Assembly: GCA_025765615.1 (NCBI GenBank)
Contig: JAIVFJ010000018.1
Coordinates: 186,001-250,000 of the forward strand
From: Zopfochytrium polystomum
Lineage: Eukaryota; Chytridiomycota; Chytridiomycetes; Chytridiales; Chytridiaceae
Length of the DNA stretch: 64,000 nucleotides
Direction: 5' to 3'
The position numbers and the translations under genes are program-made. Numbering within the stretch: position 1 is the stretch's first letter; each line of letters opens with the position of its first letter. Below, piece by piece: positions 1 through 13,600 of this stretch. The notes beneath the pieces are model-generated. The model searched no databases. It was not told the origin of the DNA and saw nothing but the letters and a program-made list of their open reading frames with translations.

Positions 1-30
1 TTGGCCGGAGACGGGGCAAGGTGCAAGAAA

Positions 31-88
31 GAAGAAGAAGAAGAAGTAGAAGTAGAAGTAGAAGTAGAAGTAGAAGTAGAAGAAGAAA
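31..88. repeat. GAAGTA/GAA microsatellite
   Basis: A run of GAA triplets passes into GAAGTA hexamers. It lies just beyond the last recognisable coding block of the minus-strand Na+/H+ exchanger, so it is probably intronic or in the variable C-terminal tail. Translated on the minus strand it gives only a Ser/Thr run. Confidence 0.85.
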
Positions 89-96
89 CACTCAAC

Positions 97-785
97 TGAA
101 CGTCAAAGTAGTGAAGCCACCCAAACACGGGCTTGGACTCTGCTTCGTGGCGCGTTTCTTCGTCGTCCTGATTGAGAGAGCTCGTCGAGGCGTACGCGGC
201 CCCGCTCCCGCCGCTGGCCCCCTTGCCGTCCGCGGCCTTGACAGCGTGACCGCTCTCGACGTCCCCGTCGCCGCCGTTCTCTGCAGCGTCGCCGTCGTCG
301 CCCTTTTCGTCGCCGTCGACCTTTTCGCCGTGACCGCCTCCGCCGCCGCCGCCGTGCTGGTGCTCGCCGTCGAGAATGCCGAGCCACACGAGCATGTACG
401 GCGTCAGCCCTCCAAACACGAGCACGGTGAACACGACGACCATCACGGTCGTGCCAAAGATGTACCCCTTGACGTCCTCGTCAAACACCGGGTGCTCCAG
501 GAACGTGACGCCCAGCGCGAACGCGACCGCGCCGCGGAGCCCGGAGAACCAGATGAGCACTTGCTGGTTCCACGGGATCGGGACGTCGGTCTTGATGAGG
601 AGGTTCTTGATACCAAGGATGATAAATACGTGCGTGCGCGACACGAGGATGGCGATCTTTGAAGGTGGGGTAGTCGTGAGTATTGGACGGCGCGTTTGCA
701 CAATGGGAATTGTATGTATGGAAGAATCCGGCGTGAGCGCGTTACGCGCGCGCACAGACACGCACGCACGCATAAACACACACAG

Positions 786-822
<37 letters not shown>

Positions 823-2243
823 GAAACACCTTCACTTACAATCGCAAAAATGATCATCAGCGGGTCGTACTTTGTCTTTCCGCCGAACGAGAGGAGGCCC
901 AAACCAAGGTAGAGGAAAATGAAGCACTCGCACATGAAGGCGAGTACGCGGAGCGTCGTCTTTTTTGAGAGGCAAGATAAGCCAACGAACGGAGCAACCC
1001 TCTAATTAAAAAAAAAAGAAACAGAATAAAAGAGGAAATCCGCGCATACCCTAGACTGCCTGCGAGCGTCGTCGCTGAGGTTACCCTGAGCGTAGTGCGC
1101 CATAGTGATTCCAGTGAAGAAGATGCTAATGATACCCGTCAGCTGCAAAATGTCCGCCAAGAGGTAGCTGCAGTACGCAAACACCAGCAGCATGGTCATC
1201 TCGTAGACGGTCGAGTTCTCCGCCGTCTTTGCGTGCTTGGTGATCCACGCAAAGGCCAGGCCGATCAGCACGCCAACGATGAAGGACCCGACAAACACGC
1301 CGGCGGACTGGAAGACGGACACGAAGAACGGCCCGACGCCGAGCCGCGTCTTGGGGTCCGCGAGGCCGGTGAAGAAGCGGTACAGGATGATGGAGACGGC
1401 GTCGTTGAGCGCCGACTCGCCAAAGATGAGCATGTAGAGACGCCGGTCGACCGTCGACGGGAGCAGCGAGAGGACCGTGACCGGGTCGGTCGACGAGATC
1501 AAGGAGCCGAACACCAGGGACTCGACAAACGACCACGGGAAGACGGCTTTGGAGAAAAAGTACATCATCACCGAGCAGGTAAATGTGGAAAAGAGCGCTC
1601 CCGCAAACGCGAGCGCAAAGATGGTGAAAAAGTTGGAGAAAAACGATACGCGCTGCAGTGTGTATCCGCCCTGTGAAGAGAATGTTTCGGCTTTAGCTCG
1701 TGCGTTTTAGTGGAAAAATTGGAGTGGTAGGACGGGGAAGGGGAAAGAAGGGCAGAGAGCTCTGATCATATGCAGCAATGGGAGCGATAAAAGTGAAAGT
1801 TAGCAGGTTTCAGTTACCTCAAAAATGATGGGAGGAAGGAGAACCATGTAGAAGAAGTTTGAGCTGAGCTGGATATCAGCGTTTTCTTCGTCATACGCGA
1901 TAGTCGTCCAACCCATTGCGACGACCAGGCCTTCGTAGAACGGATTTTTTTATTTTTTTTAAATTTTTTGGGAGGAGAAGATTAGTTTAACTCCGTACAA
2001 TAGTTATGGACAACTGATCGGAGGCAAAACCCAAGACAAGAAACGTAGGAGAGAGAGCGTCTCACCGAGTAAAATTGTCACGGCGGACTCGCTCAGGTAG
2101 TGGAACTTGAGCCTGTGCAAGAGTCCGTTGATGTTCATAGAGACCAAAATCATAGAGAGCATGAGAAGGGCTCGAATGAAAAGGGCGTGAGTTTCGGCGG
2201 ACGCCGACGCGGGCGCCGTCCCGTCGGAAGCGGAGGTCGTCAT
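97..2243 (-). CDS. Endosomal-type Na+/H+ exchanger (CPA1/NHE family), 3' end incomplete
   Basis: This is a cation/proton antiporter of the NHE6-9/Nhx1 kind, expected to exchange luminal H+ for Na+ or K+ in endosomal or vacuolar membranes. Five exons fit GT-AG rules with continuous phase: 2243-2066, 1930-1818, 1670-1050, 959-840 and 656 to about 97. Together they give roughly 530 residues. The CPA1 signatures SSTDPVTVL and FGESALNDAV are present, with the ND pair of the ion-binding site. Many hydrophobic helices follow, then a Gly/Asp/His-rich acidic tail encoded near 150-360. The start is the ATG at 2243, followed by a short Ala/Ser-rich leader and the first membrane helix. The C-terminus is not certain: a weak donor lies near 97 and the gene may continue outside the window. 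Intron 4 contains a long CA repeat. Confidence 0.88.
787..820. repeat. (CA)n microsatellite in exchanger intron 4
   Basis: An uninterrupted CA dinucleotide tract lies inside the intron between the exons ending at 840 and starting at 656 of the Na+/H+ exchanger. On the coding strand it reads (TG)n just inside the donor site. Confidence 0.95.
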
Positions 2244-3303
2244 TGATCGTGGACTTTAAGGGGGGTAGCTTGGTCGTTCGTTACGATGCTGCCAGATTTT
2301 GGACGGAAACGGGCGCCAAAAGTCTGTGCTGGACGAAGCAGGTCAGGGAAGAGCGCGAAAAGGACAGTCAGCAGCGACGCGGAGTCGAGGCTGAGGTTGG
2401 GTGGAGAACAGGTCCACCGTGCCTTGCGATCCGTGGCCCGCCTTTGAACAAACTCGGCCGGCTTCAAATATACAGAATAAAAATGATATGAATGGTCCGC
2501 TATTCTTCTAATTATTCTGCACGGATTTTTACCGTTCTCTTTTCGCTTCTGTTTTTTTTCGCGCGTTTTTTTTTTTTTTTTCGCGTTTTCGGCCTTTTTT
2601 CTTCCCATGTTTTTGACAGCCAACACCGACAAACCGATCCACTTATTATTCTGATTTCTTCTACTTTCATCCAGCCTCTCGGAACCTCGCCCGCCCTCAG
2701 CTGCGCGATCCCTTTTTCCACTATCGAAAAAACCCGTTGTCTCTCTCCTCTGGTGCAACTTCCCACCTGCTCCCGAGTCCATAGCTGGAACCTTGCACAC
2801 ATTCATGGTAATGCGAAAGCAGCCAACTTTTCTCGCTACCCATCACCTTTGTCATAAATCCCACGGCCTTGGGCATTTAAGTGGGTCCCTCCATTGCCCT
2901 TTCGCTGTTTCCCTTCGCCCGCTTTCGTGGCTCTTTCCGGTTTTTAAGGCTGATGAAGAACCCAATGCGGGGCCTACTTATTCGCAATTTGCCCTCTGGT
3001 AGCAGACGTCGGTCTGGCTCAAATCGTGTGCTTGTTCTTTAATCTCAAAACGGTTGCACTTTTATTGCACTCTTTCACGGTGCCAATTGACCCAAACTTT
3101 TATCATGTCATTTCAGCGAGTGGTTGGTCATGCCTTCCGCAGCACGAAACAGATAACAAAGGAGACCGAGGTGGAGTCGGCCCGCATTCTCCCCCAAATG
3201 TGAAGACAGTTCCGAACGAGTGGTTTTCTGCTATCCACGGAAAGTGGGGACCTGGTGGCAAACAAAAAGCGTCCTTTAGTTCCGACAAGGAAAAGCATGA
3301 GCC
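2244..3303. other. Intergenic region, exchanger promoter side
   Basis: About 1 kb separates the exchanger start from the stop of the next minus-strand gene. It contains T-rich runs near 2566-2582 and no convincing conserved protein. A short plus-strand reading frame at 3104-3199 begins MSFQRVVGHAFRSTK and looks weakly like a mitochondrial leader, but no family could be recognised, so it is not called as a gene. Confidence 0.5.
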
Positions 3304-4710
3304 TCAAGCGTCAGTCACCTCCGCTCCGGTCGTTCCGCGCGAAGACATGTCGCGCTTGAACCATTTGCAAAATGCCAGCATTGGGGGTGATGGAAACATG
3401 GACTGAAGCCGGTGGTTGTCGATCAAGCCGTCCGCGTCGAACCGATACACGAACACACCTTCGTATACCACTGGAACGGCCGACTTTGGCCAAATAGAGG
3501 AGAAGAGCAATTGATGACGGGGTGTACCTGCAAATCCGGCGAGGTCGAATTGTGTGTGGCAGCGGTTAGATAGATTTTTTATGAGAAGCAAGCAACGACT
3601 ACTCGAACCTTCGAACACCCATCTCACAACAAGTCTTATTGCTTGATCGTCATCCCCACCGTCGTCTACCTCCTCCCGCCTCCACGCCCGCCGCCGCTGC
3701 AGCCCCGGCGACGCACTGCCGTCCAGCCCGTCCGAGTCTCTGTCGCCATCCCCTGGACGTCCCCACTCTCCCAAAAACACGTCATCCAAATGCTCGCCTC
3801 TCAACGGGCCCTTGATCTGCACCATGCGAACAATGTCCACCGCCGGCTCCTGAAAGTAGGCGATGCATGCAAAGCGTAGCATTCCTGCGAGGAACGCGTA
3901 CGCGGTCCGCCCGCGAACGATAAACCCGCGGATGTGGAACGGATCCGAGAACGTGACTCGCCGCGCGTAGATGCTCTTGTCGCCAAGACCGGTCATGGTC
4001 CCGCCGTTCGAGACGGGCTGGAAAAAATCAGGTAGTTCGTGGCGGAGAACTTCGGTTGCGCGGCCAATGTTGGCGTGCTGCTGCTGGCGCTTGCCTGGCG
4101 ATGAGGAAGAACAGGAGGAGAAGGGGGAGGCTCCGGAGGGAAACGAGAAGAAGACAGAGGGGAACGACTGCCACGGTCTATGACACGATGGTGAAGTGCA
4201 CCTCAATTTAGAGACGAGTGATGGGATCTCGGAATAAGTTGTTGACGGTGCACCAGGAAGGAGAGAACCGAGCTGGAAGGGTGGCGCAAGTCTCCGGCGG
4301 TGCAGCCTCTGGCAAACGACCATTTCGCTGGGGGTTTGCACACGTCGGTACAATAGCTGCTGGCGCGCATCTGGGGATAGAGGCTGGCGTATTCGCTTAA
4401 TCTGATGGAGTTGTGGTGCCGTGCGTTGTTCGGGTGGACAACTCGTCCACCGTGTCGAATGAGTGGAATGGAGAGATCGTCTGAGTCCGCTTGCTCGAAT
4501 AGAACCCAAGCACGCGGCGACGGCGAGCCCTTCAGAGGCAAGAGCTCCTGCTGCTGCTGCTGCTGTTGCTGTTACTACTGCTGCTCCTGCGGTTGAAGTG
4601 TTAGGTCGCCGCTGCGGAGGAGGGTTCGGCGTGCGTACAGAGCAGCCGATAGCACGCTGCCCATGAGGGCCCGCCGCCGGCCACGCGGCATCGGCAGCAG
4701 TGGATCTCAT
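3304..4710 (-). CDS. DUF2358 / NTF2-like fold protein (C6orf136-like), 5' end uncertain
   Basis: The C-terminal two thirds resembles the DUF2358 family (an NTF2/SnoaL-like fold that includes human C6orf136), whose biochemical role is not established. Matching blocks in order are EVLRHELPDFF, SIYARRVTFSDPF, AIRLVVRWVFEG and VYRFDADGLIDNHRL. The stop is at 3304. The domain is interrupted by an acidic Asp/Gly-rich loop near 3640-3760. A GT...AG pair at about 3530-3488 may mark a small intron before the last block. The ORF reads open to 4710, but its first ~200 residues are low-complexity Ala/Ser/Arg-rich and overlap a CAG repeat. The true start could therefore be further downstream or on another exon. 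The family assignment is moderate and the N-terminus is weak. Confidence 0.55.
   Translation of the reverse strand: MRSTAADAAWPAAGPHGQRAIGCSVRTPNPPPQRRPNTSTAGAAVVTATAAAAAGALASEGLAVAACLGSIRASGLRRSLHSTHSTRWTSCPPEQRTAPQLHQIKRIRQPLSPDARQQLLYRRVQTPSEMVVCQRLHRRRLAPPFQLGSLLPGAPSTTYSEIPSLVSKLRCTSPSCHRPWQSFPSVFFSFPSGASPFSSCSSSSPGKRQQQHANIGRATEVLRHELPDFFQPVSNGGTMTGLGDKSIYARRVTFSDPFHIRGFIVRGRTAYAFLAGMLRFACIAYFQEPAVDIVRMVQIKGPLRGEHLDDVFLGEWGRPGDGDRDSDGLDGSASPGLQRRRAWRREEVDDGGDDDQAIRLVVRWVFEGSSSRCLLLIKNLSNRCHTQFDLAGFAGTPRHQLLFSSIWPKSAVPVVYEGVFVYRFDADGLIDNHRLQSMFPSPPMLAFCKWFKRDMSSRGTTGAEVTDA
4547..4589. repeat. CTG/CAG trinucleotide repeat
   Basis: An imperfect CTG run on the plus strand (CAG on the minus strand) lies in the doubtful 5' part of the DUF2358-like gene. 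It would encode poly-Ala or poly-Gln depending on frame, which is one reason the upstream reading frame cannot be trusted. Confidence 0.85.
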
Positions 4711-4987
4711 GTGTAGGAGGGGAAGGAAACGACGACGACAACGACAGCCTTTGAGTCACAACAGAACCAAAAAGAAAGACTGTGGCGAGACTTCGTCATG
4801 TCCGTCCTGCATCGATCCGATTGACGCACTCACACACACCCCGACCCGACAACCCGCGCTGCACCCTCCTCTCCAACCCACAATGGTGCCTTTGCGGGTT
4901 ACACAAGACAGCGAGTGGGATTGCGCAAGCATATTCAACTCTGTTGCCAATAAACGAGGTCATGCCTCAAAAAACAGTTTGGAAGTT

Positions 4988-6812
<1,825 letters not shown>

Positions 6813-6885
6813 CGTCGTTGAGGTTTGAACTGTTTTCCTTCTCTTTTCCATCTGTCTGCGTCTGTCGGACGATGATCGGCTTGTC

Positions 6886-6895
6886 TCGCTCCCTC

Positions 6896-6947
<52 letters not shown>

Positions 6948-6970
6948 TCTCACTCTCTCTCTCTCTCTCC
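6886..6970. repeat. (CT)n microsatellite upstream of aminotransferase
   Basis: A nearly pure CT tract sits 75-160 bp upstream of the aminotransferase start codon, reading GA on the coding strand. Such tracts are common in promoters, but no specific factor site can be claimed. Apparent proteins over it are Ser/Leu or Arg/Glu repeats. Confidence 0.9.
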
Positions 6971-7034
6971 ATTCGTTCAATCTCCAAGCTGCTCATGACC
7001 GTTTTCGTGACCCTTGATTGACGTCACGTCATAT

Positions 7035-8680
7035 TCACACATCCTCTTCCAGAATCACGACGCCGTCAACAGGCAGCGGCAGCGGCGACCGTATTAGCAG
7101 CCCGTCGCGCCGATCGCGAGCAAAAAGCGCATGGCCCAAAACTGTCGTACACGAGGACCCAATCACTGCCCTTCGGAGAGAGCTTGCTCCCACGATGGCC
7201 CTCCAGCGGCCATCCACATTCCCCTCTTCCCTCTCCTTCTCCTGCAGTGACAGCAACCACGCACTCGTCACGAACTCGACATTGTCCGTTACTACCAGGT
7301 CTGGCATCGCGCTCAACCACAGCACTTCTAGTGCCGGCAGCACGGGGATGGCTGCCATCAAGTCTTCCAGCCGTCGGAAAGGCGGGGAGGCTAAGATTGC
7401 CGCGATATCCCGCAACTGCGATAAGCTGTGAAGGCGCAACTGCTGCAGTGCCTTGCAGCTGCTAGAAAGCGCCCGCATGCTATCGTCTGTTATTGCTGGG
7501 AGGTTGGCGAGCTCGAGAGTCACGAGTGTAGGCGCACACTGGTCGAAAATCGAAACGAGGGTGGCATCCGTCAGCAGAGGAATGTCGGTGAGCGTGAGCG
7601 AAGTCAGGCAAGATGCGGTGTGGGGGCTTCCCAAGATTGCAGCGTGTATCCGGTCTGGCAGATGCCCTGTTGCAGCTCGTAGTGATAACCGCTTCAGCCG
7701 AGTTCGCCGACCAAGCCTTTCGGTGTTGCCTTCCTCGGCGTCGTGGTCTGTGTCCACCGAAAGCAGTGCCGCCAGGCCCAATGGACTGATGGAAAACGTG
7801 CCAGTGAGGTCAAGAGATTGCAGACTTTTGCAGTGAGTAGCGATTGCAATCGCAAGAAGCTCTCCTCGGGCAGCGCCTAGTCCCTTCGTGGATCCCTTCA
7901 CGGTAGCTCTCGTACCCATCCTGAGGCGCTCTAAACGGGGAACATGTTCAAAAATTTTGCAAACCTCAGACTCTGGCAGACCCGTTCCAGCGACCGTCAA
8001 ATCAGTAAGTAACGGTGATAATCTGAGGAGTGAGGCGAGGATGCGGGCTGTGTGGCAGGGAACCAATTCGAATGAAAGAACCCTAAGAGCCGTCATACAA
8101 TCATAGCCTCTGTACGTCGTCGCAGGATCCGGAAGAATGGTAATGTTGTATATCGCCAAGTCTCGCAAGTTGACCAGCCTAGGAAGGATGCGCAGCAATC
8201 GGTCCGATTCTAGGGGCCCACTGATGTCTGCAAGCGTGAGGCTGACCATGAGGCTCCAGTAATCCACACGGAGTAGCTTGAGCACGGCCGGGATTTCACA
8301 TGCCGCAACGAACGACCGCCAGGCACTGTCACCTATAATTTCTGGGTGTGACCACAGGGGTCTTGAAGCTACCATCATCCAGCTGCGAGCGTGGGAGTGG
8401 GGATTGTGAGCGAGCGGTTAATTTGATTATGGGTGCTATAGCAGCGCAAGAAACGAATGCGGCCAGACATGCGTGCTTACTCTTTGCTGACCCGGGCGCA
8501 TTGGGCAAGGTGCTTTGAATGAGAGGATGATGCATCGGTTGGTAAAAGATGGGTAACGATAAGTTCCAGAATCTCTGGAGGGACCAGGCAAGGCGGACTC
8601 TGGAGTGCTGGCCTTCTCTCGATGGTCTGGGGCTGCGCGATTGGTGGCCAAGAGATGCGAGCCCAATCTGCCAGTGGCAT
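7035..8680 (-). CDS. F-box / leucine-rich repeat protein
   Basis: This is a probable substrate-recognition subunit of an SCF ubiquitin ligase. Two exons (8680-8481 and 8382-7035) join across a GTAAGC donor with a phase-2 split codon and give 515 residues. The N-terminal F-box reads VPPEILELIVTHLL followed by ARVSKDW. The second exon is a series of LRRs of the AMN1/FBXL type, recognisable by repeated patterns such as LKRLSL, LTSLTLTDIPLLTD and LVTLELANLPAITD. No transmembrane segment is present. The substrate cannot be inferred. It is transcribed in the same direction as the aminotransferase downstream, with only about 220 bp between them. Confidence 0.85.
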
Positions 8681-10304
8681 CTTTTTTTTTTTTTTTTTTT
8701 TTTCTTTTCTTTTCTTTCTGTCTTCTTTACCTTCGTTCACTTTTCTTCTTTGGGAAGCGGGCGTTTTGGGGGGGGAAAAATGAAAAGAAATGAAAAATAA
8801 AAAATGCAGCTGCCAAATGAGATGGCCCTAAAGGGTCGAAAGCACTCAGTTAAACCTGTCAACGAGCACACCTTAAAGTCGAGGGTGGTACTGTTTCTCC
8901 CTTTCGACACAAAGCAAGACATCTCTTTTTACCCAAAGCAACTTAAGGATTGCGGGAGAATGTTTGAAGCATGTCCAAAAAAAACCCAAACCCTCCCTTC
9001 ATGCACGGGAATAAAGAGTGACACTCAACTTGTCGTCATTAAAGTCAGCTAATACGGCTCCACCCTTCTCTTCCTGAAAAAGGAACCATTGTCCATAGAG
9101 CATACAGTGGTGGAGTTCCAACACGCGAGGGCTCGTGGGACGACTCTCTTTTCGTGCTTGCCGAGCCCACAGCAAGGCTGAAAGCCAGCAAACTGAAGGT
9201 GTGGCGCTGCGGAAAATTTGCGCAGTGTTTATATTGAGAACATAGAGAATATTCAAAAAAGGGGAGATTCTCCGGAGCAAGCTGACCCTTCCCCTTGCTT
9301 TCGGTGGAACTTTTGTTATTCCGTTTCCGTCAGTCATTTTGACTCCCAGCATAGCTCAATACAACAATCCGTGCGCGAACGCCAGTCTGTCAGTGCCTAC
9401 TTTCCAACATTGCCACTGCTTTGCCACAGGCGCTGGTTGGCTTCGTCCTTTGTTTAACTATCAGGTTTTTCTTGAAGGGCGGTTTCGAGTCTTGCTTCAA
9501 ACGCGTTGCTGCCATGATCAGTCTGCACATTATTTTTGTTTTGGTGATCATTTTGTTTGTATGCCGGTCATTCATTGAGCCCCAATAGACTCCACTCAGA
9601 AGAGGATGATGCTGTTTTCACATCTTCAGGCAAGTCTAAAAAGGATTTCCTTGCGCCCCCAAACGCTGCCATCGCCACCCCCACAGCAGCGTCGCAACAC
9701 TAACGGTCTTCCCCGCCCGGTGTCTGCGCAGAAAGTAGCAAGACCCCTTAACACAGCAGCGTACCGCAATGCTCATGATGGGGACCTGAAGGTTGGAGCT
9801 GTGATGGCAATGTAATGTCACAAGCTGCTCAGTCACAACAACGGAACTAACGAAGCTGCATCCGGGTGTGATAGGGGGACTGCAACCGGCCCAACGTTGC
9901 ATTGCTTCATTTGCATTTGTTGCTGGGCGAACTTCTCGCTCCGATTGCTTTTTCTTGACAAACGCAAGACTGTTTGGGATGTCGACTTCCAAATATTCAT
10001 TATGTAATATTACATATAAAAAAATAAGAAAAAAGTGTGGAAAGGAAGGAAGGTTGCTGTTTGGGGGGGGAGATGGACGATTTTTTATGCTTTTCTTTTT
10101 CTTTTCTTGTTCTGTCGCTCTTTTCAAAAGTGCGTGCACACACACTTGTTTCCCTCCAGGCCTCGGGCCTGTCTCCAACCCATCCGTGGCGCATCGCTCT
10201 CTTAAGTTTTTCCTTTTTTTCCCCCCATTTTTTGTCTGATTTCTTCTGGTCATTATTGTAAAGGAGGAATATCGCCAAAAAAAGAAAAGTAGATGACAAC
10301 AGAC

Positions 10305-10341
<37 letters not shown>

Positions 10342-10614
10342 CGCCGCACGCACGCCCAGGCAGGAAGCAAAACGAAGAAAAAGGAGAAAAAGGAGAAAAG
10401 GGGCGCCCTCTTTCCGCACGAGTCAATTGGCTTTTATTTGAAGAAAGAAAGAAAGAAGGCCGACCACCCCGGAACAACACCCAGTTTCTGCACACCCGTT
10501 TGGTGAACGTCCCTCCTGGAGTTCAAGCTGCGGGCACGCCCACCCCCTCGCTAGTCCTCGTCCCCACTGCCTCTCCTCCTCCTTGTCCTCCCGCCCACTC
10601 GATCGTCTCCTTGA
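8681..10614. other. Intergenic spacer between divergent F-box and P-ATPase genes
   Basis: About 1.9 kb contains no supported coding sequence. It carries poly-T near 8681-8703 (immediately upstream of the F-box start), a poly-A tract at 10308-10340 and A/G-rich runs. Reading frames across it are Phe/Lys homopolymers from these tracts. It must contain promoters for both flanking genes, but no clear TATA was assigned. Confidence 0.6.
10308..10340. repeat. A33 homopolymer
   Basis: An uninterrupted A run lies about 275 bp upstream of the P-ATPase start codon. It could be a nucleosome-depleting promoter tract or a retroposed poly-A remnant. No adjacent retroposon was recognised. Confidence 0.85.
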
Positions 10615-13600
10615 ATGGCGTCGGACGCCCCCAATGCAGCCCCTGTGGCGCCCCAGGCAGCCTCAGGACCGTCTCCCGATTCGATTGCCGTGACGTTCGC
10701 GCCCTCAGTGTCCATTACCACGACAGCCCCAAAAAGTGTTGCCGCTCCGGCTGCCACTCACTCTGAAAAGGAGAAGGGAAAAGGAGATGCCAAGAAGGAA
10801 GAAGCTGCAAAGCTCAACGTTGTAAGTGATACTTCCACCTTGCCATGGTAATCGCAGTATCTACTGGCTCACCTTCCCCGTTTCTAGACCGAGCACCTAC
10901 TCTCACTTGAGGAGATTCAGGCCAAATTTGAAACATCGTTCAACACGCAGAAACCGGCTGAGTCGGCCGGCCTGAGCGCCGCCGTTGCGGCGAAACGGCT
11001 TCAAGAAAATGGACCGAACTCGCTGACTCCCCCAAAGAAGCGCCATCCATTCTTGAAGTTCCTCGACTTGCTTTTCGGCCTTTTCAATCTCATGCTGATT
11101 GTATCCGGCATTGCTGCGTATGTTATCCTCGCCATCGACTACGCCAACAACTCTCAGAACGTAGGCAGTCTGTGGCATCTCATCGCTTCTAACCACTTGG
11201 GTTTTTTATGGCAGACTTACCTTGGAGCGATTCTCATTTTCGTTGCGTTTATGAATGCCCTTATCGAGTTTTATCAACAGCAGAAGTCTCAATCGATCCT
11301 GGAATCTTTCTTGGTACGAAAGCCTTGTTCTGCTTTAACAAGAATTACCTTATTTATTCAACTCTTCTCGACGACAGAATCTCATTCCTGCCAACTGCGT
11401 TGTTATTCGCGACGGTAAACGCCAGCAGATTCCAGCTGCTGAACTTGTTCTTGGAGACGTTGTGTATGTCAACATGGGCGACAAAGTTCCTGCGGATCTC
11501 CTTGTATTTGCCTCTACGGATCTGAAGGTGGACAATTCATCCTTGACTGGTGAAGCAGACCCGCAGGAGCGCAGCAAGCGGCAAACGCACGAGAACCCAT
11601 TGGAGACTGCTAACTTGGTCTTTAACGGAACCCTCGCCGTCAATGGTATTGTTTTTCCCGTTTGAACGGCATCCAAGTGCCACTGCTAAAGAGATACTTC
11701 AGGCGATGGGTACGGAGTTGTGATTCGCACCGGTGATCACACCGTCATCGGGCAGATTGCCTCACTCACTGCTGGAGAGGACCGCCGCGAGTCTCCCTTG
11801 TCGTCGGAAATTGAACATTTCGTGAAAATCATCGCCTCGGTTGCGGCCGTCGTTGCGGTTGTCTTCTTCATCATTGCTCTGGCGGTGAAAGGTCTTTCTG
11901 TCGCTCAAGCCATCAACTTTGCCGTTGGTACATTCGTCTCGTTCGTTCCGGAAGGCCTTCCAGCGACCGTAACGGTTAGTAATCATGCCTGTCAGTTACC
12001 TCAGCAGCCACTGAAAGTACAATTCTAGATGCTGTTGACCATCGCAGCCAAGCGTATGGCCGAGAGAAAAGTTCTGGTTAAAGACCTTCAGGGCGTGGAA
12101 ACTCTTGGTGCCATTACAATGCTGGCGACTGACAAAACGGGTACCCTCACCCGCAACCAAATGACAGTGACATACGTATGGTCAGGTCTTCAGTTCCTGT
12201 CTGCACAGCCTGTTCCTCCGACCCTGCCAGCCGGACTATCTTCGCTCGTTCCACTGGACCTCGCAAACCCCGGGCCAAATGAAGTGATGCATATTGCAGG
12301 CCTCTGCACGCGGGCCCGCTTCGATAGGACGGACGTTCCCCTGGCGGAACGGCAAGTTATCGGTGATGCCACTGAATCAGGCCTTCTTCGATGCGCTGCC
12401 AGCAAACTGGAAGACTTCGACACCATTGCCGATCGATTTCCCAAAGTGTTCGAGATCCCGTTCAATAGTACAAACAAATGGGCTATGACAGTTCACAAGA
12501 AAAAGCACTCCACCGGCTCCCTTATGCTTTACATCAAAGGCGCCCCGGAACGAGTTCTTGCGCTTTGCAAGTCTATTTTCACGGATTCTGGTGTCGTTCC
12601 CCTGACGCCTGAACACGCTGCGAAGTTTGACGAGTCTTACACCTTCATGGCTGGCCAGGGTCACCGTGTCTTGGCTTTCGCAGCGCTTGCCCTACCTGAG
12701 GATCAGTTCCCGGAAGACTTCGAATTCACGAAGGACCCTATTAACTACCCAAACAAAGACTTCACGTTCTATGGCCTTGTCTCGTTGGAAGACCCCCCCA
12801 AGCATGGTGTGCGTGAAGCTGTGGGCCATTGCCGTGCTGCGGGTATCAGGGTTATGATGGTTACTGGCGACCACCCTCTTACGGCGGAGGCCATCGGCCG
12901 CAAGATCAACTTGATGGTAACAGACACTAAAAGTATGATTGCGAAGAAGCGAGGTGTACCCGAATCCGAAGTGAGCGAAACGGACGTGAATGCAATCGTC
13001 ATTCACGGTGACAAAATCGACGGACTCTCTGACGCCGACTGGGAAAACATTTTCAGCAAAGAAGAAATTATCTTTGCACGGACCAGCCCCAAACACAAGC
13101 TCGCAATCGTCAAACGTGCCCAAGCACGAGGCCACATTGTTGGTGTGACTGGTGACGGTGTGAACGATTCTCCTGCTTTGAAGAAGGCCGATTTGGGAAT
13201 TGCCATGCACAAATCGGGTTCGGATGTGTCTAAAGAAGCCGCCGCGATGATTTTGCTGGACGACAATTTCGCTTCAACTGTTGCCGGCATTGAAGAGGGA
13301 CGTCTCATTTTCCAGAACTTGAAGAAGTCGGTTCAATACACCATCACACACACCATGCCGGAAGGTGAGCCCTTCCACATTGTGATTCTTAATCAATGCT
13401 TAATTTTGTCTTCCAGTGTGGGCGAACCTGCTCTACATTGCTGTTCCTCTTCCGTTGCCCCTCCAGTCTGTGCAGATTCTCATTGTCGATCTTGGCTTCG
13501 AGTTGTTCATGGCTCTGTCCTACGCTTACGACCCATCCGAGAACAAGACTGGACTAATGAAGCTAGCCCCCCGTAAGCCTGTCAACGAGGAATCCGTTGA

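Noticed and set aside
3026..3406. Plus-strand small protein near 3026-3406 (and MSFQRVVGHAFRS at 3104)
   Set aside because: It overlaps the end of a better supported minus-strand gene, no family was recognised and splice structure could not be established.
3304..4710. A full 468-residue protein taken at face value
   Set aside because: Only the part encoded below about 4180 resembles a known family. The first ~200 residues are low complexity and cross a CAG repeat, so the start is treated as unknown.
9636..10419. Minus-strand frames of 139-244 residues in the F-box/P-ATPase spacer
   Set aside because: They consist largely of Phe/Lys runs from poly-A/T tracts, with no domain.
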